Of a DNA stretch of 64,000 nucleotides, positions 47,962-60,421 are shown in pieces (the stretch's first letter is position 1; every line of letters starts with the position of its first letter). A program made the position numbers and the translations under genes. The stretch covers positions 2,046,001-2,110,000 of the forward strand of contig CM074137.1 in assembly GCA_037178625.1 (NCBI GenBank), given 5' to 3'. The DNA is from Skeletonema tropicum (Eukaryota > Bacillariophyta > Thalassiosirophyceae > Thalassiosirales > Thalassiosiraceae). The notes below the pieces were generated by a model. The model was not told the DNA's origin. It saw only the letters and a program-made list of their open reading frames with translations, and searched no databases.

Positions 47962-50900
47962 CTTCATGCCTCAAATTCAAATGAGTGGTAAGCCGCAGGA
48001 GGAAGTGAACTTGGCTTAACGTCATCCCGCTTATACTTGTAAGCACCTCCCTATTTATCTCTCTAGAGAGAGTAGAGATGTGCCTCTATCAATCCATCAA
48101 TCTCCAATGTGTTCGGCATGTTCGTGTCAGTATTCGGTGTAACAAGATTAGGATCCAGTACAGTATTCAGTATGTATCAGTATTCAGTATCCAGTCCAGT
48201 ACATATCCAATATCCAGTATCCATTCAGTATCCATATTCATTATCCAGTATCCAGTATATATCCGTCTAGTATCCACAATCGCCAAAATGTACGTAGGTA
48301 CCATAATCCGAGGTACTATACTAGTAAATCCAGGATCTTGCAGCTACAGCGGGATGCGTTTGCCAGTAGTATGGCATCGAATGTGAAAAGGGGTTGGTTG
48401 ACATTGAACTCATCTCTCAAAACTCTCGACTCTCGATGGTTCTACCAATGAGAATCCAGGTGGAGTTGGTTGGGGTTATCGATCTTGGATCTTGGTCTTG
48501 GAAACGGTAGCGTCATTTCCTACTTATGTCTCCAATCACACCCACCCTCCTGAAGTAAAACTTATTCTCTAGACATTGCCGGTTATTCTGTAGAGATAGG
48601 TTGACTAGGGTGCACCGTGTGCGAGGAAAAGAGAAGAGATAAAGCAGTTGTACATAGGCGCATGCACGCAGCCGAGGCTGAACAATGAGCGGCAACCTCA
48701 GGAAATCTTGATTTTCGAACGCCGACCCCATGCCTGCGTGAGGCAGGCGATGGGGTCAGCGGCAGATTCTTCTCACTACTCACTAACTTGAGCTAATAAA
48801 ATTCTTTTCTCTAGCATTGCCTAGCCGTATGTTAGAAATGATAAAGTCACTGTCCCAGTAATCGATTACTGGGACAGTGACTTTATCATTTCTAACATAA
48901 TGCAAGTCACCAGTTCGAGTCCAGCGAGGTAAAAAGCCTCTATTTCCCACCTAGAGAGAGGTATGGATAAGAGGAAATACTACTGCGGGTAGGCGGACTT
49001 AGGAGATAAAGATCGATTACTGGGACAGTGACTTTATCATTTCTAACAATTACAAATGAGTCAGTTGTACGATTCGAAACGATAGGGTGCCAAAAGAATC
49101 GCTGTAACATTTGGGTGACGATATCCCTACGGTTTTTTGTGCGTATTTTTATCGCAAGAAGAAATGGCGGGAGGAAAAAAAAACCGCACTTAGAAAGAGT
49201 AAGTAAGTACATAGTACTAGCTAACTTACTCGTAGAATAGATACCACCAGCAGATCTTGACCATGGTAGACCATGTTGATAAAAGGCAATTGGAGCCTAC
49301 GCACTACGCAGAATGCTTCTATATCCAGAACCAATGATCATCAACGTCAGCAGGTATCATGGGCTTGCTATTACTATAATTTCAACTGATACTTTGTCCT
49401 CGATGGCGTTGATAATACCTCTACTTTAGAGTAGAAACATGTTGGAATGAAGATAAATCTTTGCATTATATGCAATTAGGTGCTCTGGACAATGAATTGT
49501 ATACATTTCACAGTGCCTTATTGTACTTAATACTATTGTGGATAATTCGATTGACGATCATCACATTTTATAACCAAATGGGCGTTGTTTCAGCGTTGTG
49601 AATAATTTTCACATTTATTTCCCACAAGTAGATATCATTCATCATTCACTCCACTGTCCATGATGAACGGCTACTTCCCACACAGTACTCCCCAGTCCCC
49701 CTCAGTTCGCACTATTTTCGCCACAATCCAATAATTAAACATGAAATAACACTAATCTTCTCCGTGTTTGCAGAAATAATACGCGCATTTTTGAGTTGCC
49801 CTTCTGAAGACGACGTGTTGACTCATCATAAGAGCGATAGTTGTGTCCATTCCACAAGCCCAGAGCATCCATAATACTTTATTGTTCAATTTGGCTGCCC
49901 TCACTATCGTGTGCTGGCCATCTAAATCATTTCATTTGTCGATGATCGACGATTATTATTGTGGCCGGAAAATAATACCGAGCGGCGATTATCGAATTCA
50001 GCATGAATACAAGCCCAAACCGAAGGAATACTGGCACCGAACCATCCCCATATATATAAAGTATCATTGCGTGATGAAGGGGAGACGAGACGGACGTTTA
50101 TGGTTGACGTAATCATCACCACAACTGCTTGGCGACGGCTGAAAAAGATGATGGCCGGTGCCGTGTAATGAGGCTACACAACAACCCCACACACACTACC
50201 GCGGCCCAAACCAACGGTCAACATTGATCATATTGGTCCAGTTGATGATCCTGATGCAGGGGTTAGACGGTTGGTGGCGTCTATGGCGTCCATTAGCGGC
50301 ACATGGCTAAGTGAGGTTATAACCCGCACATAGATTCTAAATGAGGTTATCCCGCACATAGGGGTAGGTAGGGATATTCGAACTTACTGTTATGTTGGTG
50401 TAACAAAATGTAACAATGACTAACCCTATAACAAAATTCCTTCCCGCAATAATTAAGGATTGCCCCCTTGAAGGATTTCCCGCCATTTCACCCACAACAT
50501 GCGATTCGACAGATAGATTTCTATTTGAGCGCTTCGTGGGTCCCCTCACTCTATTGGGATGCCTTTGCGATGAATTCGGGGGATGGTGTGGCATTCTAAC
50601 TAGCTTGGGCGTCGAAACTGCCGACCCTTATCCTTATTGCCACCCAAATGTGCCAACGACAACATACTGGTGTTGGTGCGCCCCTACCTACTCAAACAAG
50701 TTGTCAAAGACAAGAACTGGGAGTTGCTCGCTGAAGTCCGGTCAAGGATTTCATCTTCTATATTCACAACCTGAATCTTCCCCTTCTTGAACTCGCGATG
50801 CACCGCTACAGTGGGGAGCTCTCAACCTACATATAATTCAGGCAAACTAATTGTTTGTTTGTACAATTATGTTTATGTCATCCTTTGCCTTCGCCCAACA

Positions 50901-51260
50901 GAGCTGCTTTCTGTTCAGATTCCGCTCACGTTTTACAATTACAATACCAATACCAGTGAAAGCTCTTCAGTTATAGTTTCAGAATATGAACTTGGTCAAA
51001 TACAGTGACTTCAACTTCAAGGTAAATCTCAGCCAATGTTTGCACTTGCTACGTGTGGACACAAACTTTTCTGCTGCATAAGGACGATCTTGTGAGATGT
51101 ATGCAGTTGACGCTCAAAGTAAACTTCTGACCAAGAAGAGAACAGATCGTGACAAGCTTTTCTTAGAGTAGAAATTATTGACATTGGCAGAGAAATGACA
51201 AGTATGCAGCTAAAGTTGAAAAGTGCATACCAATCATCTCATGATTTCTAAATTTAAGCT
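47962..51260. other. intergenic part of unit 3
   Basis: Matches the unit 2 stretch with no difference that I noticed; no gene supported. Confidence 0.5.
48831..49047. mobile_element. palindromic MITE-like element, unit 3
   Basis: Palindrome 48831-48896 and extra arm 49015-49047. Confidence 0.6.
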
Positions 51261-52367
51261 TTAACTGAAGAGCTTTAGTTCTTTCATCATATCAACCTTC
51301 TTCTTCATTGCCATTGGAAGGATGTTTTTCGATATAACATTCATACCCGAGTTTTGCAGCTCCCTCTCCTCTAACTCCAAAGGTGGCCAACATCTGGGAT
51401 AAAATGGCTGATTGACTTCATCTAAGCATTTTCCAGAGTTTTCTGGATACGACAAGACACTCGGTTCAAAGTTGATTCCCTGGATAAGCCTTGCGGACCC
51501 CCGTTCATATCGTATTGTGTATCGTTTGAGTGCCGAATCATTATCATAGTGCCTTAGACCTTTTTCATTTATTACAGTAGAGCGATGGAAGAGCCACCGA
51601 TGGCAGAAAAGACAATCACCAGGGAGATAGTCGAATTCTAATTTCGTAGATTCAATCTTGGTATTAATCTCTTCATTCAGCGATTCCATTTCGCAAGTTC
51701 TAGCAAACGTTTTAGGTAAATGAGCAATTGATAAACCCTCTAGAGGGAGTGTAGGAGTGCTCCCAATACTCTCGTATGCCTCACGTCTCCACTCGGCAGT
51801 ATGAGATTTGGGCGAAACTGCCATTCCTCCTCCATATTTGGATGGTATGTCATCCAGAGAAAGCCAAACATTTACACCCGAGGATGAACTATCAGTTGGC
51901 CAGAACGAACTGTCATCAACATGCCATCCGCAATGTGACTCTTCCTTGCCCTTTGCCATGAAGGCATCTTTGAGTAGACGCAAAGTTCTTGTATGTGAAG
52001 CATTTTCATCATTACCCGTTTCTTTTTCTTCCAAATCCAACAGAACCCTCGCAATCATGGCAGGGATCGCACTATCCAATGCAACTTCACGGAAAATAAT
52101 CTTCTCCGTATCGAATGCAGATCCGAACTCCAAAGAGTTCAATACATTTCCGATCGGTCGAGCAGTGTTCTTCAATTCTTCCCCAGCTACAATCAAACGC
52201 TCTTTTGTATCCTCGTCTAGAAGCCCACGAATCAGTACGAAACCCTCTGTATCATAAGTTTGTCTGATTGACTGCAGTAACTCATTAAATTCCAAATCAT
52301 GTTGTTGAGAAAGAAGAGCAGTTCGCTGCTCTGCGGATATCTCGTAGATGTGCTTTGAAGTCATCAT
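51261..52367 (-). CDS. phytanoyl-CoA dioxygenase family protein, array 2 copy 3
   Basis: Intact; the predicted protein is identical to copies 1 and 2. Confidence 0.88.
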   Translation of the reverse strand: MMTSKHIYEISAEQRTALLSQQHDLEFNELLQSIRQTYDTEGFVLIRGLLDEDTKERLIVAGEELKNTARPIGNVLNSLEFGSAFDTEKIIFREVALDSAIPAMIARVLLDLEEKETGNDENASHTRTLRLLKDAFMAKGKEESHCGWHVDDSSFWPTDSSSSGVNVWLSLDDIPSKYGGGMAVSPKSHTAEWRREAYESIGSTPTLPLEGLSIAHLPKTFARTCEMESLNEEINTKIESTKLEFDYLPGDCLFCHRWLFHRSTVINEKGLRHYDNDSALKRYTIRYERGSARLIQGINFEPSVLSYPENSGKCLDEVNQPFYPRCWPPLELEERELQNSGMNVISKNILPMAMKKKVDMMKELKLFS

Positions 52368-53118
52368 TTCATGCGTTTGCTAATATCAATTGATATCTCC
52401 AGAATATTTCTTCTTGAGCAGCTCCTGCTATGAAAAAATAACATGAATATGTAATACATGTCTCAGCTTGCAAGCTTGCAGAAGGACGGATACATAAGAT
52501 GGAGGATGGAAAATTAGTGCGTTTTTGTATGACGAATGAAACTGATGAGTCAGTCAGAGTCGAGTCGGTTCAGAGGAGGCACAAGAATGGAGTCGCATGT
52601 GGCGTCGCTATGACAGAGAATGCCCCTTTTAGATTCACTGCAAATCAGCGCAGACTCATACATACTTTCATCAACTTCGCTTCTCTTATGCGGCGTCGCT
52701 GTGACAGAGAATCCCACTTTTAGATGAACACCCTCTCTCGGAAAACACAAATTTAATTAGAGTTTAACCTTACGACACTGTCTTAGACTTTTACATAAAA
52801 TCATCAGTACCGTGAAGTCTCTGTCAAGCTTGGAATTCAATACAAAATTTCTCATTACGATACTTTACTTGAAAAAAACCTGCTCTGGTCAAAGAGAGAA
52901 GGCGGAAATTCGGATTTGAGTCGCGCTCGGTGAGAAGACACTACTCGCCCTTTTCGTAAGTATGACTGTTTATTCCTTCACACAACATCACTCACCTCGC
53001 ACCTTACACTTTCTTACCACAGTTCATGTACTTGTAGGGGCAACTCTCTGTTCGCATGCCGTCCATCCTTCTTAGATTCTCAAGCAAATACATAACTTAA
53101 CTATAAGTCGAATAGGCC
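52368..53118. promoter_or_regulatory. divergent intergenic region (unit 3)
   Basis: Same as unit 1, with the GTAAGT leader intron at 52956-53022. Confidence 0.45.
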
Positions 53119-53229
53119 ATGGCGAAACCAACCTTCGAGGATGACAGCTCGAGGAGCCTCGAGAGTCCCCTTCATATCCACTATCTGCTACACATTTCTC
53201 ATTTGCACGGACAGGAGTCCTTGAGCTGA
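53119..53229 (+). pseudogene. 5' fragment of the zinc-ribbon gene at the unit 3/4 junction
   Basis: Same 36-codon fusion; breakpoint at 53165/53166. Confidence 0.8.
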
Positions 53230-53611
53230 AAGTAAAGAGCGCTGCGGTCCCATTCACATTCAGTTTTGTTTTGATCTTTCTCGCCGCCGCGGAATACTGT
53301 GATGTCATGAGTCGATGGTACCTTAGGGCCTCTGACTGATGTAACACGAGCTTCGTATATCGCGAGAGAGAATTCATACTTAAATCCACAAGAATGTGTC
53401 TAAGTGAAAGTATAATATGGGATTGGGTGAGCGAGAGAAAGACAAAAAGATAACAGATAGGGCAGAGGAAGCAGCGACTCTTACCTTATAATCAAACCAT
53501 TTTGATGATGGATCCAATCTCATCTGTTTATGACCGCAAATTCTTCTTCATCGGCAGAGGAGGGGGCGGATGAGGCGGATGAGACACTGTCACTGTCAGT
53601 GTCAGCGTGGT
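53166..53611 (-). pseudogene. 5' part of the transposase relic, unit 4
   Basis: Truncated relic with intron 53400-53484 and chimeric frame 53072-53389. Confidence 0.75.
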
Positions 53612-56600
53612 CTTCATGCCTCAAATTCAAATGAGTGGTAAGCCGCAGGAGGAAGTGAACTTGGCTTAACGTCATCCCGCTTATACTTGTAAGCACCTCC
53701 CTATTTATCTCTCTAGAGAGAGTAGAGATGTGCCTCTATCAATCCATCAATCTCCAATGTGTTCGGCATGTTCGTGTCAGTATTCGGTGTAACAAGATTA
53801 GGATCCAGTACAGTATTCAGTATGTATCAGTATTCAGTATCCAGTCCAGTACATATCCAATATCCAGTATCCATTCAGTATCCATATTCATTATCCAGTA
53901 TCCAGTATATATCCGTCTAGTATCCACAATCGCCAAAATGTACGTAGGTACCATAATCCGAGGTACTATACTAGTAAATCCAGGATCTTGCAGCTACAGC
54001 GGGATGCGTTTGCCAGTAGTATGGCATCGAATGTGAAAAGGGGTTGGTTGACATTGAACTCATCTCTCAAAACTCTCGACTCTCGATGGTTCTACCAATG
54101 AGAATCCAGGTGGAGTTGGTTGGGGTTATCGATCTTGGATCTTGGTCTTGGAAACGGTAGCGTCATTTCCTACTTATGTCTCCAATCACACCCACCCTCC
54201 TGAAGTAAAACTTATTCTCTAGACATTGCCGGTTATTCTGTAGAGATAGGTTGACTAGGGTGCACCGTGTGCGAGGAAAAGAGAAGAGATAAAGCAGTTG
54301 TACATAGGCGCATGCACGCAGCCGAGGCTGAACAATGAGCGGCAACCTCAGGAAATCTTGATTTTCGAACGCCGACCCCATGCCTGCGTGAGGCAGGCGA
54401 TGGGGTCAGCGGCAGATTCTTCTCACTACTCACTAACTTGAGCTAATAAAATTCTTTTCTCTAGCATTGCCTAGCCGTATGTTAGAAATGATAAAGTCAC
54501 TGTCCCAGTAATCATTACTGGGACAGTGACTTTATCATTTCTAACATAATGCAAGTCACCAGTTCGAGTCCAGCGAGGTAAAAAGCCTCTATTTCCCACC
54601 TAGAGAGAGGTATGGATAAGAGGAAATACTACTGCGGGTAGGCGGACTTAGGAGATAAAGATCGATTACTGGGACAGTGACTTTATCATTTCTAACAATT
54701 ACAAATGAGTCAGTTGTACGATTCGAAACGATAGGGTGCCAAAAGAATCGCTGTAACATTTGGGTGACGATATCCCTACGGTTTTTTGTGCGTATTTTTA
54801 TCGCAAGAAGAAATGGCGGGAGGAAAAAAAACCGCACTTAGAAAGAGTAAGTAAGTACATAGTACTAGCTAACTTACTCGTAGAATAGATACCACCAGCA
54901 GATCTTGACCATGGTAGACCATGTTGATAAAAGGCAATTGGAGCCTACGCACTACGCAGAATGCTTCTATATCCAGAACCAATGATCATCAACGTCAGCA
55001 GGTATCATGGGCTTGCTATTACTATAATTTCAACTGATACTTTGTCCTCGATGGCGTTGATAATACCTCTACTTTAGAGTAGAAACATGTTGGAATGAAG
55101 ATAAATCTTTGCATTATATGCAATTAGGTGCTCTGGACAATGAATTGTATACATTTCACAGTGCCTTATTGTACTTAATACTATTGTGGATAATTCGATT
55201 GACGATCATCACATTTTATAACCAAATGGGCGTTGTTTCAGCGTTGTGAATAATTTTCACATTTATTTCCCACAAGTAGATATCATTCATCATTCACTCC
55301 ACTGTCCATGATGAACGGCTACTTCCCACACAGTACTCCCCAGTCCCCCTCAGTTCGCACTATTTTCGCCACAATCCAATAATTAAACATGAAATAACAC
55401 TAATCTTCTCCGTGTTTGCAGAAATAATACGCGCATTTTTGAGTTGCCCTTCTGAAGACGACGTGTTGACTCATCATAAGAGCGATAGTTGTGTCCATTC
55501 CACAAGCCCAGAGCATCCATAATACTTTATTGTTCAATTTGGCTGCCCTCACTATCGTGTGCTGGCCATCTAAATCATTTCATTTGTCGATGATCGACGA
55601 TTATTATTGTGGCCGGAAAATAATACCGAGCGGCGATTATCGAATTCAGCATGAATACAAGCCCAAACCGAAGGAATACTGGCACCGAACCATCCCCATA
55701 TATATAAAGTATCATTGCGTGATGAAGGGGAGACGAGACGGACGTTTATGGTTGACGTAATCATCACCACAACTGCTTGGCGACGGCTGAAAAAGATGAT
55801 GGCCGGTGCCGTGTAATGAGGCTACACAACAACCCCACACACACTACCGCGGCCCAAACCAACGGTCAACATTGATCATATTGGTCCAGTTGATGATCCT
55901 GATGCAGGGGTTAGACGGTTGGTGGCGTCTATGGCGTCCATTAGCGGCACATGGCTAAGTGAGGTTATAACCCGCACATAGATTCTAAATGAGGTTATCC
56001 CGCACATAGGGGTAGGTAGGGATATTCGAACTTACTGTTATGTTGGTGTAACAAAATGTAACAATGACTAACCCTATAACAAAATTCCTTCCCGCAATAA
56101 TTAAGGATTGCCCCCTTGAAGGATTTCCCGCCATTTCACCCACAACATGCGATTCGACAGATTTCTATTTGAGCGCTTCGTGGGTCCCCTCACTCTATTG
56201 GGATGCCTTTGCGATGAATTCGGGGGATGGTGTGGCATTCTAACTAGCTTGGGCGTCGAAACTGCCGACCCTTATCCTTATTGCCACCCAAATGTGCCAA
56301 CGACAACATACTGGTGTTGGTGCGCCCCTACCTACTCAAACAAGTTGTCAAAGACAAGAACTGGGAGTTGCTCGCTGAAGTCCGGTCAAGGATTTCATCT
56401 TCTATATTCACAACCTGAATCTTCCCCTTCTTGAACTCGCGATGCACCGCTACAGTGGGGAGCTCTCAACCTACATATAATTCAGGCAAACTAATTGTTT
56501 GTTTGTACAATTATGTTTATGTCATCCTTTGCCTTCGCCCAACAGAGCTGCTTTCTGTTCAGATTCCGCTCACGTTTTACAATTACAATACCAATACCAG

Positions 56601-56904
56601 TGAAAGCTCTTCAGTTATAGTTTCAGAATATGAACTTGGTCAAATACAGTGACTTCAACTTCAAGGTAAATCTCAGCCAATGTTTGCACTTGCTACGTGT
56701 GGACACAAACTTTTCTGCTGCATAAGGACGATCTTGTGAGATGTATGCAGTTGACGCTCAAAGTAAACTTCTGACCAAGAAGAGAACAGATCGTGACAAG
56801 CTTTTCTTAGAGTAGAAATTATTGACATTGGCAGAGAAATGACAAGTATGCAGCTAGAGTTGAAAAGTGCATACCAATCATCTCATGATTTCTAAATTTA
56901 AGCT
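53612..56904. other. intergenic part of unit 4
   Basis: Six bases shorter than in units 2 and 3: one G lost in the palindrome centre, one A in the A-run near 54830, and ATAG lost near 56158. One base differs near 56857 (CAGCTAGAG for CAGCTAAAG). No gene supported. Confidence 0.5.
54481..54696. mobile_element. palindromic MITE-like element, unit 4
   Basis: Palindrome at 54481-54545 lacks one G at its centre (AATCATT instead of AATCGATT); extra arm at 54664-54696. Confidence 0.6.
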
Positions 56905-58011
56905 TTAACTGAAGAGCTTTAGTTCTTTCATCATATCAACCTTCTTCTTCATTGCCATTGGAAGGATGTTTTTCGATATAACATTCATACCCGAGTTTTG
57001 CAGCTCCCTCTCCTCTAACTCCAAAGGTGGCCAACATCTGGGATAAAATGGCTGATTGACTTCGTCTAAGCATTTTCCAGAGTTTTCTGGATACGACAAG
57101 ACACTCGGTTCAAAGTTGATTCCCTGGATAAGCCTTGCGGACCCCCGTTCATATCGTATTGTGTATCGTTTGAGTGCCGAATCATTATCATAGTGCCTTA
57201 GACCTTTTTCATTTATTACAGTAGAGCGATGGAAGAGCCACCGATGGCAGAAAAGACAATCACCAGGGAGATAGTCGAATTCTAATTTCGTAGATTCAAT
57301 CTTGGTATTAATCTCTTCATTCAGCGATTCCATTTCGCAAGTTCTAGCAAACGTTTTAGGTAAATGAGCAATTGATAAACCCTCTAGAGGGAGTGTAGGA
57401 GTGCTCCCAATACTCTCGTATGCCTCACGTCTCCACTCGGCAGTATGAGATTTGGGCGAAACTGCCATTCCTCCTCCATATTTGGATGGTATGTCATCCA
57501 GAGAAAGCCAAACATTTACACCCGAGGATGAACTATCAGTTGGCCAGAACGAACTGTCATCAACATGCCATCCGCAATGTGACTCTTCCTTGCCCTTTGC
57601 CATGAAGGCATCTTTGAGTAGACGCAAAGTTCTTGTATGTGAAGCATTTTCATCATTACCCGTTTCTTTTTCTTCCAAATCCAACAGAACCCTCGCAATC
57701 ATGGCAGGGATCGCACTATCCAATGCAACTTCACGGAAAATAATCTTCTCCGTATCGAATGCAGATCCGAACTCCAAAGAGTTCAATACATTTCCGATCG
57801 GTCGAGCAGTGTTCTTCAATTCTTCCCCAGCTACAATCAAACGCTCTTTTGTATCCTCGTCTAGAAGCCCACGAATCAGTACGAAACCCTCTGTATCATA
57901 AGTTTGTCTGATTGACTGCAGTAACTCATTAAATTCCAAATCATGTTGTTGAGAAAGAAGAGCAGTTCGCTGCTCTGCGGATATCTCGTAGATGTGCTTT
58001 GAAGTCATCAT
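56905..58011 (-). CDS. phytanoyl-CoA dioxygenase family protein, array 2 copy 4
   Basis: Intact. One silent change (Asp316 codon, near 57064) sets it apart from the other three. Its promoter is interrupted 89 bases upstream of the ATG by the TIR element at 58101, so its expression may differ from that of copies 1-3. Confidence 0.88.
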   Translation of the reverse strand: MMTSKHIYEISAEQRTALLSQQHDLEFNELLQSIRQTYDTEGFVLIRGLLDEDTKERLIVAGEELKNTARPIGNVLNSLEFGSAFDTEKIIFREVALDSAIPAMIARVLLDLEEKETGNDENASHTRTLRLLKDAFMAKGKEESHCGWHVDDSSFWPTDSSSSGVNVWLSLDDIPSKYGGGMAVSPKSHTAEWRREAYESIGSTPTLPLEGLSIAHLPKTFARTCEMESLNEEINTKIESTKLEFDYLPGDCLFCHRWLFHRSTVINEKGLRHYDNDSALKRYTIRYERGSARLIQGINFEPSVLSYPENSGKCLDEVNQPFYPRCWPPLELEERELQNSGMNVISKNILPMAMKKKVDMMKELKLFS

Positions 58012-58381
58012 TTCATGCGTTTGCTAATATCAATTGATATCTCCAGAATATTTCTTCTTGAGCAGCTCCTGCTATGAAAAAATAACATGAATATGTAATA
58101 CAGCTGTTTTCACGGATTTTCGGATAGCCGTTCAAGTTTCGAATTCCTACGTATGTTAGGTACAAATGACGTAGTGAGTCTTATAAAAACCCATTGGGCC
58201 GATTTCTCCCAACTCACCCCTCAACAAGAGCCACTCCGCGCAAAAAGATGCCAACCATGGCCAAATGCCGGAGCGTACTACGCACAACAAGTTGAATATT
58301 TACTCAACCAAAAGGATAAATTAACCTCTCTTGCATGTCTAGAACCAAAATAGCCAATTAGGTTGACTAAAGATTGTAATC

Positions 58382-59479
58382 ATGAACGATGGTAATACAC
58401 TTTTTGAATACCTTTTCACACGGCTCATCAGTAAAAGTGACACTTATCGCGGCAGGTGGATTTGCGACCAGTCGTTGGTAGAGATATTGCACAGACACTA
58501 TACGAATGTAGATAAAGACAATACCTTACGGAACAAACTCGTGCAGCGTCTGAACAAGGCAGCCGGACCTTTCAACAGCAGCAATGTACACAAGATATAC
58601 CACAAAAATTTCACAACATCATGTCCATTCAATTCGTCATTACGCCGGATGGTGCACTATTACTACTTTGGAAAGGGAGAGAAAGTGCCCAACGAACCAA
58701 TACGCGCAGCAGAGTTATTGTGCACAGAAATAGAACATATACAGAGTTACAGTGCAACTAATAATCGGCAGCGATCTTGCAACAAGCCGGAGCAAGTATC
58801 ATTTCCCGACGATGGATGCGCTGGTAAGAAGAAGAACAAAAATAATGAGAACAAACGTAAAGAAGCAACAAAATCATCAGCGGCTGCACCAATTACTCCT
58901 ACTCCACAAAAAAGAACAAGGCGCTCGCAACGACTAGTTGAGCAGCAGCAGAGCCCTCTCGTGCCATTCGTCACCAACGTGGGTAGATTAGAGGATGAGA
59001 ATAATCAAGTTGACGACGAAGATGAAGACGAAGACGACGACAATAACAACAGCAGTGGCGATATAGACGGCGATAACAGCAGCAACAACCAGACTCCGAA
59101 TATTATATGGCAGTCACCTGAAGCAGCAGCTCTCTTCGGATTTGAAGAAGGTGCCGATGCGTACAACGGACTAGTGCAATTGGTTGAATCACTTACACTG
59201 GTGGGGCAATCAGCAAATGGATACGAAGAAGCAGGCGTCATTGACTTGCACGAAGATAGTAAATTGACAAAGCATGCCTTATTTGACTTACGCAATAAAT
59301 GTTTATACCTCAGGGTTGCGTATTCAATAGCACTTGCCGAGTATCGAGTTGGGTTTCCATTCCAAGCTTGTTGCGACAAAGCGGCAAGGCTGCTCAATGA
59401 TTTAACACTGTTCAATGCAGCAACTGGTAGGAAGCTTGAGCTCTCAGCGAATTGCATTGAATTCGAGTTTTATAGTTAG
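58382..59479 (+). CDS. transposon ORF, unknown function (possible transposase N-terminal part)
   Basis: This 365-residue frame inside the TIR element has an N-terminal part rich in Tyr/His/Arg (1-120) and a Lys-rich and KRTRRSQR basic segment (about 150-185), nuclear-localisation-like. An Asp/Glu/Asn low-complexity tract lies at about 210-240. The C-terminal part (240-365) is helical-looking and ends with ATGRKLELSANCIEFEFYS. The last segment could be the start of the transposase whose C-terminus follows, with the catalytic middle lost. A shorter frame upstream (58153-58353) may belong to it. Family not recognised with certainty. Confidence 0.5.
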   Translation: MNDGNTLFEYLFTRLISKSDTYRGRWICDQSLVEILHRHYTNVDKDNTLRNKLVQRLNKAAGPFNSSNVHKIYHKNFTTSCPFNSSLRRMVHYYYFGKGEKVPNEPIRAAELLCTEIEHIQSYSATNNRQRSCNKPEQVSFPDDGCAGKKKNKNNENKRKEATKSSAAAPITPTPQKRTRRSQRLVEQQQSPLVPFVTNVGRLEDENNQVDDEDEDEDDDNNNSSGDIDGDNSSNNQTPNIIWQSPEAAALFGFEEGADAYNGLVQLVESLTLVGQSANGYEEAGVIDLHEDSKLTKHALFDLRNKCLYLRVAYSIALAEYRVGFPFQACCDKAARLLNDLTLFNAATGRKLELSANCIEFEFYS

Positions 59480-59549
59480 ATCTTGTCCCATCATAACGGT
59501 ATAAGATTAAGTATTTTCACCCCTACATTTATTAAACGGACTTCTGCAG

Positions 59550-60230
59550 ATTGCGTATGAACGTGGCTGGATCGATATAGCAACCTTCAGAAAGGGCAGC
59601 TACCAAGTGATGAAGTATGATGATGAGGGTAACTTGGTTCCTGAGCTTTCCCTCTGGCATTTGCTTGCAAACTGCACATATTTTTTGTCTGAACAAAGCC
59701 AACTCGAATATGTTTGTGAATCTTTGGGAGTAAGAGCCTTGATTACAACAAAGTATCATGCTGAATACGCTGGTGAGGGTGTCGAATACTCTTGGGGGTT
59801 CTCCAAAGCTCTCTACCGAAGACATCCATTAGCTCAAAAGAAAACGACTGCTGATTTCCTTGCATTGGTCGACAAGTGTATTTCAAGAGAGGTTCTCACT
59901 GTGGATCTCATTCGTAAGTTCAGTGCCAGGGCAAGAGGTTACATGGAGACATATAAGATGTTGGAGATTGAGGCAAAGAATACCAAGGAGACAGAAGGTA
60001 ATTCAAGTGAGGATGCACCCATTCCGCACAAGAGAATTGAAACGCTGAAGAAGGTTTTGAAATGTCATCGTGCTGCTATTGACTTTGACAAATCTTTCAT
60101 TATGAAAACTGTCTACGCAAAAGACTTTGATTTCAAGAATGATTTGCTCAAGAAGGAAGAGAAGCTCAACTTTAGTCTCAGAGTAAAACGAGAGAATACG
60201 AAGGTGGAAGCGACGGCAAAGAAGAAATAA
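59550..60230 (+). pseudogene. C-terminal fragment of a DDE transposase
   Basis: The frame is entered after a splice-like CTGCAG (AG at 59548-59549) and reads IAYERGWIDIATF..., SLWHLLANCTYFL..., then the diagnostic block KYHAEYAGEGVEYSWGF with the probable third catalytic Glu. LTVDLIRKFSARARGYMETY follows, and a Lys-rich tail ends at 60230. This matches the end of a transposase family common in marine protists (xKCHxExAGxGIEYxWG type). The two catalytic Asp residues would lie upstream, but only 70 bases separate this part from the preceding ORF, so the core is deleted and the enzyme cannot be active. Confidence 0.75.
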
Positions 60231-60421
60231 ACATAGGACAATGTTCATTTATGTCTCTTGGTGGAATATGGCATACGAGGCATTATTTACCATGGTCCGG
60301 TTGTTGTTCGCAATTGAGAAAGACGGAGGTAGAGTAGCTCCCCAGTTAAGGGGCTTTCAGTACGTTTGTACGTAGGAATAAAAATTCTGCGATTATCCGC
60401 CAAGATTTGCTAACAGCTGTA

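Larger units (their letters stand above)
58101..60419. mobile_element. TIR transposon with TA target duplication (Tc1/mariner-IS630-like), internally deleted
   Basis: Found only in unit 4; other units have the empty site GTAATACATGTCTC. The 2319-base element starts CAGCTGTT and ends AACAGCTG, flanked by TA on both sides (58099-58100 and 60420-60421). Beyond the eight perfect bases the ends stay imperfectly inverted for about 30 bases (GGATA in both). It contains a 365-codon frame and the C-terminal third of a DDE transposase. Because the ends are palindromic, the duplication could also be read as TAC or TACA. Confidence 0.8.
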
